Shown here: positions 1 to 7,913 of the stretch, piece after piece
How the letters are laid out: the number at the start of each line of letters is the position of its first letter
Position numbering within the stretch: position 1 is the stretch's first letter
Origin: an uncultured Muribaculaceae bacterium
Lineage (GTDB): Bacteria; Bacteroidota; Bacteroidia; Bacteroidales; Muribaculaceae
Assembly (NCBI GenBank): GCA_910578395.1
Contig: CAJTPZ010000013.1
Location: forward strand, 1-46,393
Length of the DNA stretch: 46,393 nt
Direction of reading: 5' to 3'
Program-made: the position numbers and the translations under genes
The notes under the pieces: generated by a model
Told to the model about the DNA's origin: nothing
What the model saw: only the letters and a program-made list of their open reading frames with translations
Databases searched by the model: none

Positions 1-152
1 CACTTTTTTCTCAAAAAATTTACATTCCACACAAAAACACCTCTAAAACAATTACATAAATCCCAAAAAAAAGTCCCACAACAATCAGATGCAACACCAC
101 AATCCCCCCGAAAAAAGTCAACACAACCCTCCAAAACACCCCGGCACAACAG

Positions 153-746
153 CTACTTCAAAAGACTAAAACTCATCCGGTGCCACCCTGAAACCCCATA
201 ATCCTTTATCGACTGCCGATGAAAACGCGTCGGATATCCCTTATTGCAATCCCAGCCATACACAGGCATCGCTTTATGCAGACTCAACATAATCTCATCG
301 CGATGCACCTTGGCAAGAATCGACGCGGCAGCAATATTGGCCAACTTGCCGTCACCTTTCACAACCGTCGTATACTTTACATCACGCCAGGCCTCAAAAC
401 GGTTGCCATCAACACTTATATGTCCCGGAGCTTTTTTTAACCCGTCAAGAGCCCGGTGCATAGCCATAATAGAAGCCCTGAGAATATTCATTCTGTCGAT
501 TTCCACTGCACTTACTTCAGCCACACACCAGTCAACTGCATTTTCTATAATGATTTCGCGGGCCTCACAGCGCCTGCGCTCACTCAGAGTCTTCGAATCA
601 CGTAACAGAGGGTGCATAAAACCATCCGGCAAAACAACTGCGGCAGCTACAACCGGACCGGCCAGACAGCCACGCCCTACCTCATCACACCCGGCCTCAC
701 CAACACCTTCGACCAGCGAGGTTGGCAACAGAATTTCTTTCTTCAT
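153..746 (-). CDS. rnhB: Ribonuclease HII
   Basis: 197-residue RNase HII, the cytoplasmic endonuclease that cuts RNA in RNA-DNA hybrids, including single misincorporated ribonucleotides. The N-terminal DEVGRGCLAGP block carries the acidic DE pair and the glycine-rich substrate loop typical of the family. A second acidic site lies in SVDGNRF and another in the AKVHRDEIM helix. Length is normal for the family. I place the start at the ATG at 746 (MKKEILLP): the open frame reaches back to 767, but that codon is TTG and would overlap the upstream gene, whereas the ATG lies 7 bases after the upstream stop. It is probably cotranscribed with the DUF3108 gene. No clear terminator is visible between its stop and the left window edge. 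Confidence 0.96.
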   Translation of the reverse strand: MKKEILLPTSLVEGVGEAGCDEVGRGCLAGPVVAAAVVLPDGFMHPLLRDSKTLSERRRCEAREIIIENAVDWCVAEVSAVEIDRMNILRASIMAMHRALDGLKKAPGHISVDGNRFEAWRDVKYTTVVKGDGKLANIAAASILAKVHRDEIMLSLHKAMPVYGWDCNKGYPTRFHRQSIKDYGVSGWHRMSFSLLK

Positions 747-753
747 CAATAAT

Positions 754-1530
754 TTATTCTGAAACAAGGCGGCAACGTATCTTTCCCACAGGAAGTTTAC
801 CTACAATTTGAAGCGGTGTACGCCTTTCATTCTGCGACATCCAAGCCTCTATAGGATCCGACGATTGCTCCTTGTTCTTATCGTCATAAGTAAATGTAAA
901 CGAAATATGATATGTCGGCACCAATTCCCCATTCTTCCCCGTTTTCACATCCTCTGTTCCGAGATAAGTAATTCTGAGAAGCTCCTTATGACGGGCTGAA
1001 AAAATATTGAACACGACCGACTCCCCAACGCTCATCGACTGATAGTCAATATGCCTCATATAGTAAAAAGCACTCAGCATATCAAGAGTTATTCCGGTCG
1101 CAGTCAGCAGCTTCTCTCCTTTAGAGGAATTCCCTTTCTTGTCAGTCTTCTCCCAAAGGGTTTTAGCCGACACTGACCCTGCACTATCTCTTGTATAGTG
1201 TATGACATCACGGCTGAACTCACCGCCCTCATGAGCGATCTTTTCATAATAAACCGGTTCCAGACTCTCCAGCATCATTTTACCGCTAAGAGTGTCACGC
1301 ACCGAATAAATCTTATCGGCTATACTGGTCGAAGCACCAGTCATAACAGAAGTAAAATACCCTTCATCCTTATTGACTTCCGTGCTAAGTCTTATAACTC
1401 CCGCTTCCTTCTCAATAAATCCCCACTTGAACATCACATTATAAGTCAGCGTCTCGTCTGACACCTTCTGTCCTGACGACGACAATACCGCAACCACAGA
1501 CAGACATATAACAAGTAAAAACTTCTTCAT
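754..1530 (-). CDS. DUF3108 exported protein
   Basis: 258-residue protein with an N-terminal signal peptide (MKKFLLVICLSVVAVLSSSG), followed by a beta-rich region matching the Bacteroidota pattern of DUF3108: YNVMFKWGFIEKEAG near the mature N-terminus, several paired beta strands, and a closing segment ending GKLPVGKIRCRLVSE. Members are periplasmic or outer-membrane associated, and their function is not established. The start is the ATG at 1530; the frame stays open to 1584, but that would add 18 residues before the signal peptide and overlap crcB. The gene follows crcB by 40 bases and precedes rnhB by 7, so the three may form one transcript. The family assignment is from recalled sequence pattern only. 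Confidence 0.8.
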   Translation of the reverse strand: MKKFLLVICLSVVAVLSSSGQKVSDETLTYNVMFKWGFIEKEAGVIRLSTEVNKDEGYFTSVMTGASTSIADKIYSVRDTLSGKMMLESLEPVYYEKIAHEGGEFSRDVIHYTRDSAGSVSAKTLWEKTDKKGNSSKGEKLLTATGITLDMLSAFYYMRHIDYQSMSVGESVVFNIFSARHKELLRITYLGTEDVKTGKNGELVPTYHISFTFTYDDKNKEQSSDPIEAWMSQNERRTPLQIVGKLPVGKIRCRLVSE

Positions 1531-1570
1531 AACATCATTTATTTTCATTACATCGATAAAAGACATGAAA

Positions 1571-1954
1571 TCACACTCCGGCAAAGTATCTCACAACCAA
1601 ACGGCCGGCCAGCACCATAAGCACTCCGACGATCACACTCGCCACAACATATAAAACACTCCACATCCACTCTCCTTTACTCCCAAGTTCGCAAATGTCG
1701 AATGCAAATGTCGAAAATGTCGTAAAACCGCCACAAAATCCGGTAATAAATAGCAGACGGTCGCCCGGACCAAACAGATCCACACGATCAAGCAACCCAT
1801 AAAAAAGACCTATCAAAAAGCATCCGGCTACATTCACTGTAAATGTCCCCAACGGAAAGCCGCCAGACATCCCCGCACAAAACCTCTGCACAAGAAAACG
1901 CCCGCATGTTCCCAAAAAACCGCCCGCACCGGCGATAAGCATCATTTTTATCAT
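1571..1954 (-). CDS. crcB: Fluoride channel CrcB/FluC
   Basis: 127-residue inner-membrane protein of the CrcB/FluC family, which forms dual-topology dimers that export fluoride. Hallmarks visible: the GGFLGTCGRF motif at the N-terminus, GTFTVNVAGCFLIG (with the conserved pore Asn) in the second membrane helix, and GFCGGFTTFSTFAFD (phenylalanine box and central Na+ site region) in the third. Four hydrophobic helices fill the protein, the usual size. The start is the ATG at 1954; the open frame extends to 2056, but the extra residues are polar, unlike the family, and lie across a promoter-like element at 1988-1995. There is no fluoride-riboswitch-like leader. The single-copy form implies a homodimer. 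Confidence 0.95.
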   Translation of the reverse strand: MIKMMLIAGAGGFLGTCGRFLVQRFCAGMSGGFPLGTFTVNVAGCFLIGLFYGLLDRVDLFGPGDRLLFITGFCGGFTTFSTFAFDICELGSKGEWMWSVLYVVASVIVGVLMVLAGRLVVRYFAGV

Positions 1955-1987
1955 ACCTGCCTTATGCCTTCTATCAACTGTAAGTTG

Positions 1988-1995
1988 CAAAATTA
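1988..1995 (-). promoter_or_regulatory. Putative Bacteroidota promoter -7 box for crcB
   Basis: Reads TAATTTTG on the minus strand, an exact match to TAnnTTTG. It would put transcription start about 30 bases before the crcB ATG at 1954. No good -33 TTTG is found at the proper distance, so this is a partial match. Confidence 0.45.
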
Positions 1996-2167
1996 GCGAC
2001 ATTGTCAAATAAACCAGCTTTTCAGGTAACCAAATTACATCAGGTCTGATGATCAACTACGAGAAACTTAACCTCTTTCTGTTAAAACATCCTAATATCC
2101 ATATTGTTCACCATACGCCACGACGCATCCATCTGCTCTACCATATACCAAAATTATCATCCTTCCA

Positions 2168-2196
2168 TAAAAAAGCTGCGCCATTTTTGGCGCAGC
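2168..2196 (-). terminator. Intrinsic terminator after the DUF4252 gene
   Basis: Perfect 8-bp inverted repeat GCTGCGCC/GGCGCAGC with a 6-base loop (2175-2196), followed on the minus strand by a run of six T. It lies 35 bases downstream of the DUF4252 stop and separates that gene from crcB. The remaining intergenic sequence from 1996 to 2231 shows nothing else recognisable. Confidence 0.85.
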
Positions 2197-2231
2197 CCAT
2201 CTGCCGGAATCCAACCGGCTATATGTTACAC

Positions 2232-2714
2232 TTACTCCTGCTTCTTGTTGCCGGTCATCTTCCGTATATCCTCTGGTGTTATCTTTCCCCTGATAAGAAT
2301 AGCATTGAACTGCGACGGCTCTTCATTGACAATCATATACTCATTTACTTCATTAGCGCCCTGTCTCAGATATATGACAGTCTCTTCACTCTCCTCGTTG
2401 ACCTTAAACAGAAGTTCGCATTTTTCTTTACCGATCATCTTTGAGGCATCAGCACTCAGTTTCGATGCCATCTCGTCTTGACTTGTCGAAAGAACCCTTA
2501 TGCAATCAATCTTGCCCGCCATGCCACTCATATCCAGATTATCGGTCTTCATATCAGGTATAAGATTAAGCATACATTTCGTGATATGCACCGATGCAAC
2601 CCCATCAGTATCTGCATACTTTTCAAAAAATTTCACAATCTGAGCTGATCCACTAAAAGACACAGCCGCAATCATTACGGCAAACACAAACACCTGCTTC
2701 ATTACTTGATTCAT
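2232..2714 (-). CDS. DUF4252 exported protein
   Basis: 160-residue protein with a signal peptide (MKQVFVFAVMIAAVSFSGSAQ), with ATG choices at 2714 and 2702. The mature part has the DUF4252 layout: a short helix IVKFFEKYAD, the VASVHITKCML strand, a middle segment with VLSTSQDEMA, and a last strand pair ending FNAILIRGKITPEDIRKM. Family members are small periplasmic or lipoprotein-like proteins of Bacteroidota, often found near ECF sigma/anti-sigma genes, with no established function. No sigma factor lies next to this copy, and the gene appears monocistronic: a strong terminator follows it and 320 non-coding bases precede it. A close relative or divergent member of the family is also possible. 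Confidence 0.75.
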   Translation of the reverse strand: MNQVMKQVFVFAVMIAAVSFSGSAQIVKFFEKYADTDGVASVHITKCMLNLIPDMKTDNLDMSGMAGKIDCIRVLSTSQDEMASKLSADASKMIGKEKCELLFKVNEESEETVIYLRQGANEVNEYMIVNEEPSQFNAILIRGKITPEDIRKMTGNKKQE

Positions 2715-2980
2715 TTAAACGATTTATCTTTTCCCGATTCGGTAATAATACGCTTGCACATGCCGATTCTCGGCCTTGCGAACTTCTCGGCCACAGCATC
2801 AGCCAAGATCAAGCGTTATATATTGTAGACGCACCATACACGCATTCTGGTTACACATAACTTCAAAAAAATTGTCCACCACCGCCCCATAATAGGCACA
2901 CTCCCGCATAATAGCATCTCACTGCATCACCACACTCCGCTACTCCAAACCCCGACCCGCCAGAAATAAGGCACCCTGAA
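2715..2980. other. Non-coding stretch upstream of the DUF4252 gene
   Basis: With the terminator that follows, this is the longest gap in the window (2715-3034). The plus strand of about 2880-2980 is rich in A and C and poor in G. Near 2770-2800 the word ggccgaga occurs twice on the minus strand, with a small GCCGA/TCGGC hairpin. No clear TAnnTTTG promoter and no convincing small gene was found; the best minus-strand frame is about 33 codons with no support. Confidence 0.5.
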
Positions 2981-3015
2981 ACCAAAACAGGCACCCCGTA
3001 ATAGCGGGATGCCTG
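2981..3015 (-). terminator. Intrinsic terminator of the keto-glycoside operon
   Basis: An 11-bp stem (arms 2988-2998 and 3005-3015, one G-U pair on the minus strand) with a 6-base loop, followed on the minus strand by TTTTGGTTT. It starts 19 bases after the stop of the isomerase-fold lipoprotein gene and marks the end of the four-gene operon beginning near 7686. Confidence 0.85.
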
Positions 3016-3034
3016 TAAAATCCATATTGGTAGA

Positions 3035-3967
3035 TTATTTCCAATAACTGCTCTTCACGAAAGAAGCCTTCTTTAAATAATCCGAGCTCTCTTTCATCGT
3101 GCGGTAAAGATCATCGGTAGTGTTGCCATAGGATGAACCCTCGACTTCGACAACGATACCTTCGGTACCGGCAGCGTCGGTATTCGAGAAAATTGCATCG
3201 TAGCCGACCATACCGCTCTGGCCAACCTCACGGTGATCCTTGATGTGAAGCAGACGGAAACGGCCTGGATACTTCTTGAAAAGCTCAACCGGACTGGCTG
3301 CACCTCTCATAGTCCAGTAAACGTCCATCTCATAGAAAACGCTGTCAGGATCTGTGTTCTGAATCATATACTCCAGCATCACGTCCTTATCCTCAACCTT
3401 CTGGAACTCATGCGAGTGATTGTGGTACCCATAATTGATGCCAGCCTCAGCACATTTGTGGCCGATTGCGTTCTGATACTTCACGTAATTGTCAAGTTCG
3501 GCAAGTGTTTCGGGCACATTGCTCCACGGAGTCACAATATAGTCAATCCCGGCAGCCTTGTGGTCAGCGATGAGTTTGTCCCACTGGGCAAGTTTCTCTG
3601 CAAAATTACCCGATTTCATCTCCTCGTCAGACAGACCGAGCGTCGTATGCGACGAACGCGACTTCAGACCGGCCGCTTCCACAGCAGCCTTATAGTCGGC
3701 CGGAGTCATACCATAAAATGTGCCGTCGTTATAGTTGTAATTGGCAGCCTCCACCCAGGTATAGCCCCACGAAGCCAGCGAGTCAAGCACAGAAGCTATG
3801 CTTCCACCGTTTTTGATCTGTTCGTCAATAGGCTTGCGCACTGAGTAGAGCTGCACACCTATTTCTTTATCTTCCTGTTTGGCGTTGGTACAAGAAGAGT
3901 TATCCCCGCCACAGCTCGTTGCGGCTGCGGCGAGGATTGATACTATTGCAAGACTTTTCAGCTGCAT
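3035..3967 (-). CDS. Sugar isomerase/lyase TIM-barrel lipoprotein
   Basis: 310-residue protein of the xylose isomerase-like TIM barrel (AP_endonuc_2) fold, usually labelled sugar phosphate isomerase/epimerase. An N-terminal lipoprotein signal ends at Cys19 (LAAAATSC), so it should act on the periplasmic side, where sugar phosphates are unlikely substrates. Barrel landmarks are GVQLYSVRKPID, the WVEAANYNY strand, NYGYHNHSHEF, FYEMDVYW and LLHIKDH, which supply the usual His/Glu/Asp metal ligands. It follows the DUF1080 lipoprotein gene by 12 bases and is last before a terminator. By analogy with the Bacteroides BT2156-type gene it is a candidate lyase or hydratase for 3-keto-glycosides; this role is inferred from context. 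A true isomerase cannot be excluded. Confidence 0.85.
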   Translation of the reverse strand: MQLKSLAIVSILAAAATSCGGDNSSCTNAKQEDKEIGVQLYSVRKPIDEQIKNGGSIASVLDSLASWGYTWVEAANYNYNDGTFYGMTPADYKAAVEAAGLKSRSSHTTLGLSDEEMKSGNFAEKLAQWDKLIADHKAAGIDYIVTPWSNVPETLAELDNYVKYQNAIGHKCAEAGINYGYHNHSHEFQKVEDKDVMLEYMIQNTDPDSVFYEMDVYWTMRGAASPVELFKKYPGRFRLLHIKDHREVGQSGMVGYDAIFSNTDAAGTEGIVVEVEGSSYGNTTDDLYRTMKESSDYLKKASFVKSSYWK

Positions 3968-3979
3968 GACTGATATGTC

Positions 3980-4852
3980 TTAGTCAAGGATCTTGACACG
4001 GATATTCTTGAACCAAACATCGTCGCCATGGTCCTGAAGACCGATGTAACCTTCATGGTTTTCACCACCGAGGTTATTCAGCAGCTCGAATGCGAGAGGC
4101 CATTTCTCCTGAGAGAACTTCGAGTTCTGGAGCATGTCGGTCCATGCCGGAGTCCAAAGGTGGTACTCGACTGTGTTTTCACCATTCTGACCGTGAACAA
4201 CAGTGCCCTTATATACCATGATCTTACCGGTGTTCCACTCACCGTCACCCTTGAAGTTCTGGGGATTGGCCGGGATCATATCGTAGAGCGACGAGCTCTG
4301 GCGATTGCCGTCCTTGCCGAGTTTGGCGTCGGGGTGGTTGGCATTGTCGAGGATCTGGTACTCAGGAGCAGAGATGTAGATCGGCTCCATGCGGGGCTTA
4401 CCTTCCTTATCCTTGCCCTGGATCTCCTGTGCAAGCACAAACACACCTGAGTTGGCACCCTTTGCAACTTTCCAGTCAAAGAGAAGCTCGAAGTTTTTGA
4501 GTTTCTTTGCGAAGATAAGGTCACCGCCGTCGCCTACCTGACCTTCACCGCCGCCTGAACCGATGAAATGGATAGCCTCCTGATCGATTACCCAACGGCC
4601 GGGAATAGAATCCTTGCCATAACCGCGCCAGCCCTTCATGTCCTTGCCATCGAAAATCACATAGTAGCCCTCAGCATCCTGGGGATACTGCGACAGGTCA
4701 ACCTGCTCATTCTCGATAACAGTGTATTCGGGCACTGCGGGAGCCTCAGTCTCAGCTGCAGCTGTAGTCTCGGCGGCAGCCTGCTTGTTACCGCCACATG
4801 ATACCATTGCGAAGCAAGTGGTAGCGGCAGCCATCAACAAAATCTTTTTCAT
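3980..4852 (-). CDS. DUF1080 lipoprotein, 3-keto-glycoside hydrolase-like
   Basis: 290-residue lipoprotein (lipobox Cys19 after MKKILLMAAATTCFAMVS) with an Ala/Thr/Glu-rich linker and a DUF1080 domain, a concanavalin-like beta sandwich. Visible family signature: YYVIFDGKDMKGWRGYG, the GGDLIFAKKLKNFELLFDWKV strand pair with GANSGVFV, PEYQILDN, and the closing GYIGLQDHGDDVWFKNIRV. The family includes the B. thetaiotaomicron BT2157 type, reported to cleave 3-keto-trehalose and related keto sugars. Start at ATG 4852; the longer frame to 4924 adds a non-signal extension. It sits between a Tat-exported dehydrogenase gene and an isomerase-fold lipoprotein gene, as in the Bacteroides cluster. The substrate here is unknown. 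Confidence 0.88.
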   Translation of the reverse strand: MKKILLMAAATTCFAMVSCGGNKQAAAETTAAAETEAPAVPEYTVIENEQVDLSQYPQDAEGYYVIFDGKDMKGWRGYGKDSIPGRWVIDQEAIHFIGSGGGEGQVGDGGDLIFAKKLKNFELLFDWKVAKGANSGVFVLAQEIQGKDKEGKPRMEPIYISAPEYQILDNANHPDAKLGKDGNRQSSSLYDMIPANPQNFKGDGEWNTGKIMVYKGTVVHGQNGENTVEYHLWTPAWTDMLQNSKFSQEKWPLAFELLNNLGGENHEGYIGLQDHGDDVWFKNIRVKILD

Positions 4853-4969
4853 GATTATGTTTATTATACCTAATTTTAATTTATCATTATCTTTATTCAG
4901 GAAGAGAGAGAAGTATTTACCCACTGCCCTCGTGGCCGCATATTAAGAAAATCGATAAGTCTTTGCAAC

Positions 4970-4993
4970 GGGCGCATCAGTATTGATGCGCCC
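4970..4993. other. Perfect hairpin between dehydrogenase and DUF1080 genes
   Basis: A 10-bp perfect inverted repeat, gggcgcatca/tgatgcgccc, with a 4-base loop in the 191-base gap inside the operon. No T-run follows it on the minus strand, so it is not a standard terminator. It may be an mRNA-stabilising or partial-termination element. Nothing else is recognised in 4853-5043. Confidence 0.6.
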
Positions 4994-5043
4994 TTCTGCA
5001 TTGACAATTATTTTCTTTAGCCTTTAGGCTGCGATTGACAGTT

Positions 5044-6525
5044 TTATGCCTTCGGCATGGGAGGAAGCGCCCAGCCCTGACGGTAGTTGTGCTTGATAAG
5101 CTCTGCGGCAAACTGCTGTGCGTTCACTGGCTCGGTCCAGTCCTTGTTGAACGACGGGTGACCGTCCTTGATAGTGAATCCGTCCTTGATAACCGAACGA
5201 ACAGTTGCATTATCGGGGATGTTGGTGAACTTCATGTTCGGGCCGTCCCAGTCAAGAACCTGATTCAGGCCCTGCAGACGTACTGCAAGCACACCCATTA
5301 CAACCATTTCGTTAAACGGACCTGCCTCTGAGAAATCAGAAGTAGTCAGCACGCGGTCAGCAGGATTCTCCTTACATGCACGGATAAAGTCTTTCTGGTG
5401 GTGGTTGTCGGGAACCTCGCGGCACACCTTGGGAGCGTTGGGTACACGACCGGAAAGGAGATACGGATTGACACCGTAGCAACCACAGATAAGAGTGTCC
5501 TTTGTTCCGTAGAAGATAGCGCAGCCACCCTGATCATTAAGATCCTTGCCGGCGGGCAGACCTGCGGGACGCTCGGGAAGAATGCCACCGTCATACCAGT
5601 AAACGTCAACCTGAGGCATAGCCACCTTAGGCTCGTTGTGACGGGCGGGGAAAGTGAATTTCACGCGCTCTGCATTGGGGCATGACTCCGAGAGAAGCAG
5701 TGTCGAGCTGCCCTCTACCTGTGTCGGATAACCGAGCTTCAGAGCCTTGAACACCGGATGCAGGATGTGACATGCCATGTCACCGAGTGCGCCTGTACCG
5801 AAATCCCACCAGCCGCGGAAGTTCCACGGAGTATAGATAGCGTTGTAGGGACGCATGGGAGCCGGGCCGATGAAGAGATCCCAGTCGAGAGTCGAAGGAA
5901 TCTTGTCAGCCTTTGCAGGACGCTCGAGACCCTGAGGCCAGATGGGACGGTCGGTGAAACATTCTACTTTCTTCACCTCACCGATCTCACCGTTCCAGAT
6001 CCACTCGCATATCTTACGTACACCTTCGCCGGAAGCACCCTGGTTACCCATCTGGGTAGCTACCTTGTACTCTTTGGCGAGATTGGTGAGAAGACGTGAC
6101 TCATATACAGTGTGGGTAAGAGGCTTTTCGCAATATACGTTCTTTCCCTCAACGATAGCGTCGGCTGTTACGATAGCATGAGTATGGTCGGCGGTGGCAC
6201 ACATTACAGCGTCAGCCTCCTTGATCATCTCCTCATACATCTTGCGATAATCCTTGTAACGCTTCGCGTTGGGATAGCGGTTGAACACACCGGCAGCATA
6301 CTTCCAGTCAACATCGGCGAGACCGATGATGTTCTGGCTCTCGAGACCACGGAGAACCGATGAACCACGGCCGCCGACACCTACACCGAGGATATTGAGT
6401 TTATCGGTCGGAGCTGTGTAACCGGCCGCCTTACCGAGAATAGTAGCAGGAGCCACTGTCAGGCCCAAAGCTGCTGCAGTACCTTTCTTCAGGAAACTGC
6501 GACGGGTCATTTCGTTATTTGACAT
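5044..6525 (-). CDS. Tat-exported Gfo/Idh/MocA oxidoreductase
   Basis: 493-residue NAD(P)-dependent dehydrogenase of the Gfo/Idh/MocA family. A twin-arginine signal (TRRSFLKK, residues 7-14, then a weakly hydrophobic stretch) indicates export as a folded, cofactor-loaded protein. The Rossmann motif LGVGVGGRGS lies at about 47-56 and the family EKP catalytic motif at 133-135 (YCEKPLTH). Its long C-terminal part, with WWDFGTGALGDMACHI, is typical of the periplasmic Bacteroidota subgroup that includes BT2158. In that pathway the enzyme oxidises the C3 hydroxyl of a glycoside before cleavage. It lies downstream of a second, cytoplasmic member of the family (60-base gap) and upstream of the DUF1080 hydrolase. 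Specificity is inferred from context. Confidence 0.92.
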   Translation of the reverse strand: MSNNEMTRRSFLKKGTAAALGLTVAPATILGKAAGYTAPTDKLNILGVGVGGRGSSVLRGLESQNIIGLADVDWKYAAGVFNRYPNAKRYKDYRKMYEEMIKEADAVMCATADHTHAIVTADAIVEGKNVYCEKPLTHTVYESRLLTNLAKEYKVATQMGNQGASGEGVRKICEWIWNGEIGEVKKVECFTDRPIWPQGLERPAKADKIPSTLDWDLFIGPAPMRPYNAIYTPWNFRGWWDFGTGALGDMACHILHPVFKALKLGYPTQVEGSSTLLLSESCPNAERVKFTFPARHNEPKVAMPQVDVYWYDGGILPERPAGLPAGKDLNDQGGCAIFYGTKDTLICGCYGVNPYLLSGRVPNAPKVCREVPDNHHQKDFIRACKENPADRVLTTSDFSEAGPFNEMVVMGVLAVRLQGLNQVLDWDGPNMKFTNIPDNATVRSVIKDGFTIKDGHPSFNKDWTEPVNAQQFAAELIKHNYRQGWALPPMPKA

Positions 6526-6585
6526 AGCAGGAATTGTGTATAATGAATAATTATGTTTTTCAATCTCGCAATGAGATTAATTATG

Positions 6586-7686
6586 CTATTGTTTTAAGTC
6601 TTGGGGAAGCTTACTTTTGTTAAGAAGACCATACCCGTTGGTCATCTCCCGGCGCCGTCTGTGTATTTCGGCAAGCTCATCGAGAGTGCCGATGCAAGGC
6701 TCTCCGTTGTCTTTGGCGTTTTCGAGGAAAAGCCATGACCACTCCGATGCACGTGCCGCGTCACGGAATGTCGGCAGATCCTTGTGAAGTTTTCCCTGAT
6801 AGATCGACTCGGCGAAGCGGTCTACCATGCGGTCGATGTTCTTTCCGCCATATGGTTTTTCTATACGCTCCGTTCGTGTCACGCCATGAAGCTCTACAAC
6901 CGCAGTATTGAAATCATGGCTCATTCGAGCGATACCCTTGGTGCCTATGATATCTATATAGGAATTGTGTGTCTGCACTTTCGACAACTGGCCGTAGACA
7001 TGACCCTGGGTGATATCAAAAACCACTCCGTTCTCAAACGTGCCGTGAGCCTGAAGAAACCATGGATCCTTATACGACCACATTCTCACTGCCTGCGCGT
7101 TCCATGTCTTATAATCCGACCCGGCATACCAGCGGGCGATATCAACATAGTGCATTCCGCAGTCATGGAACGACGGTCCCTCGCTTTCATGCCCCTCGCC
7201 AGGAGCAAGACCGGGAGTCAGATGACACACACGCAACACTGCCAGATCGCCGATCTCACCGCTATCGATGAATTCTTTGATCGCACTGTGATACCAGGAG
7301 TTTCGCAAATAGAGATTCACAGTTGACAGAAGTCCCGATTTCTCAAACTCCTCGACAATCTCCATCTCCTCCTCGACAGTAGCTCCGATTGGTTTCTCGG
7401 CCATGACATGCTTTCCATGCCTGATAGCCTTCTTTATCTGGGAAGGCCGTGAATCGGCCAACGCACATAGCGATACAACCTCGACCTCAGGATCTGCGAA
7501 CACGATGTCCTCGTCGTCGGTCACCTTGGCCTCAGGTGCAAGTACAGATGCTTCGGCACGGCAAACCTCCGACAAATCGCAGATATACGCGATATCCCAG
7601 AGACCGCTCTTCTTGAGTGCCTGCAGATGCATGCCTCCCATGCGGCCAAAGCCAATGATTCCTATTTTAATTCTCTTTTTTTCCAA
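6586..7686 (-). CDS. Cytoplasmic Gfo/Idh/MocA oxidoreductase
   Basis: 366-residue Gfo/Idh/MocA dehydrogenase without an export signal. The Rossmann motif GIIGFGRMGG comes right after the start (residues 9-18), and the EKP motif appears in HVMAEKPIG. HDCGMHYVDIARWY provides the conserved His of the catalytic domain. The frame is open back to 7815 (GTG; ATG at 7803), but the family fold begins only at old residue 49, and a good promoter lies inside that extension (7723-7754). I therefore choose the TTG at 7686, followed by an A-rich start region and giving a leader of about 30 bases. As first gene of the operon it may reduce keto sugars or recycle a product in the cytoplasm; that role is inferred. 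Confidence 0.88.
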   Translation of the reverse strand: MEKKRIKIGIIGFGRMGGMHLQALKKSGLWDIAYICDLSEVCRAEASVLAPEAKVTDDEDIVFADPEVEVVSLCALADSRPSQIKKAIRHGKHVMAEKPIGATVEEEMEIVEEFEKSGLLSTVNLYLRNSWYHSAIKEFIDSGEIGDLAVLRVCHLTPGLAPGEGHESEGPSFHDCGMHYVDIARWYAGSDYKTWNAQAVRMWSYKDPWFLQAHGTFENGVVFDITQGHVYGQLSKVQTHNSYIDIIGTKGIARMSHDFNTAVVELHGVTRTERIEKPYGGKNIDRMVDRFAESIYQGKLHKDLPTFRDAARASEWSWLFLENAKDNGEPCIGTLDELAEIHRRRREMTNGYGLLNKSKLPQDLKQ

Positions 7687-7722
7687 AGCTGCAATATGTG
7701 ACTTCTGACACACATACGGAGA

Positions 7723-7754
7723 CAAAATTATATAATCATTACTACTTTTACAAT
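7723..7754 (-). promoter_or_regulatory. Promoter of the keto-glycoside operon
   Basis: On the minus strand: ATTG (7754-7751), a 20-base spacer, then TAATTTTG (7730-7723), which matches the Bacteroidota pattern TTTG/TTG, N19-21, TAnnTTTG. The predicted transcript starts about 29 bases upstream of the TTG codon at 7686, so it would exclude the ATG at 7803. Confidence 0.65.
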
Positions 7755-7877
7755 ATTTATACAGCCAATTTTTCAAAAAAATTACAAGTTCATGATATTT
7801 CATAGACAAATCCACGTTATCAACACATTGTTGATAACTACGACATTTCTGTTAATAATTATTTATTCGCTCCGATC

Positions 7878-7909
7878 TTTGCCTGTTACCTCCCATTGTA
7901 TTAATTTCG
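7878..7909 (+). promoter_or_regulatory. Promoter of the HU-CCDC81/SPOR gene
   Basis: TTTG (7878-7881), 20 bases, TAATTTCG (7902-7909; one mismatch to TAnnTTTG). The box ends only 4 bases before the GTG start codon at 7914, predicting a leaderless or nearly leaderless mRNA. Confidence 0.5.
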
Positions 7910-7913
7910 CGAC

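Noticed and set aside
1..201. Open plus-strand frame entering from the left edge, ending at 201
   Set aside because: It is rich in Lys, Gln, Pro and Ser, overlaps the end of rnhB by about 49 bases, and stays open mainly because the strand lacks G, which makes two of the three stop codons (TAG, TGA) rare.
244..762. 172-residue plus-strand frame opposite rnhB
   Set aside because: It is the antisense shadow of a clear RNase HII gene and has no family features.
1955..2060. Fluoride riboswitch upstream of crcB
   Set aside because: The conserved pseudoknot pattern is not found; only a promoter-like box is present.
2715..2980. Small gene on the minus strand (about 33 codons)
   Set aside because: No ribosome site, no hydrophobic or conserved pattern, and chance open frames of this size are common.
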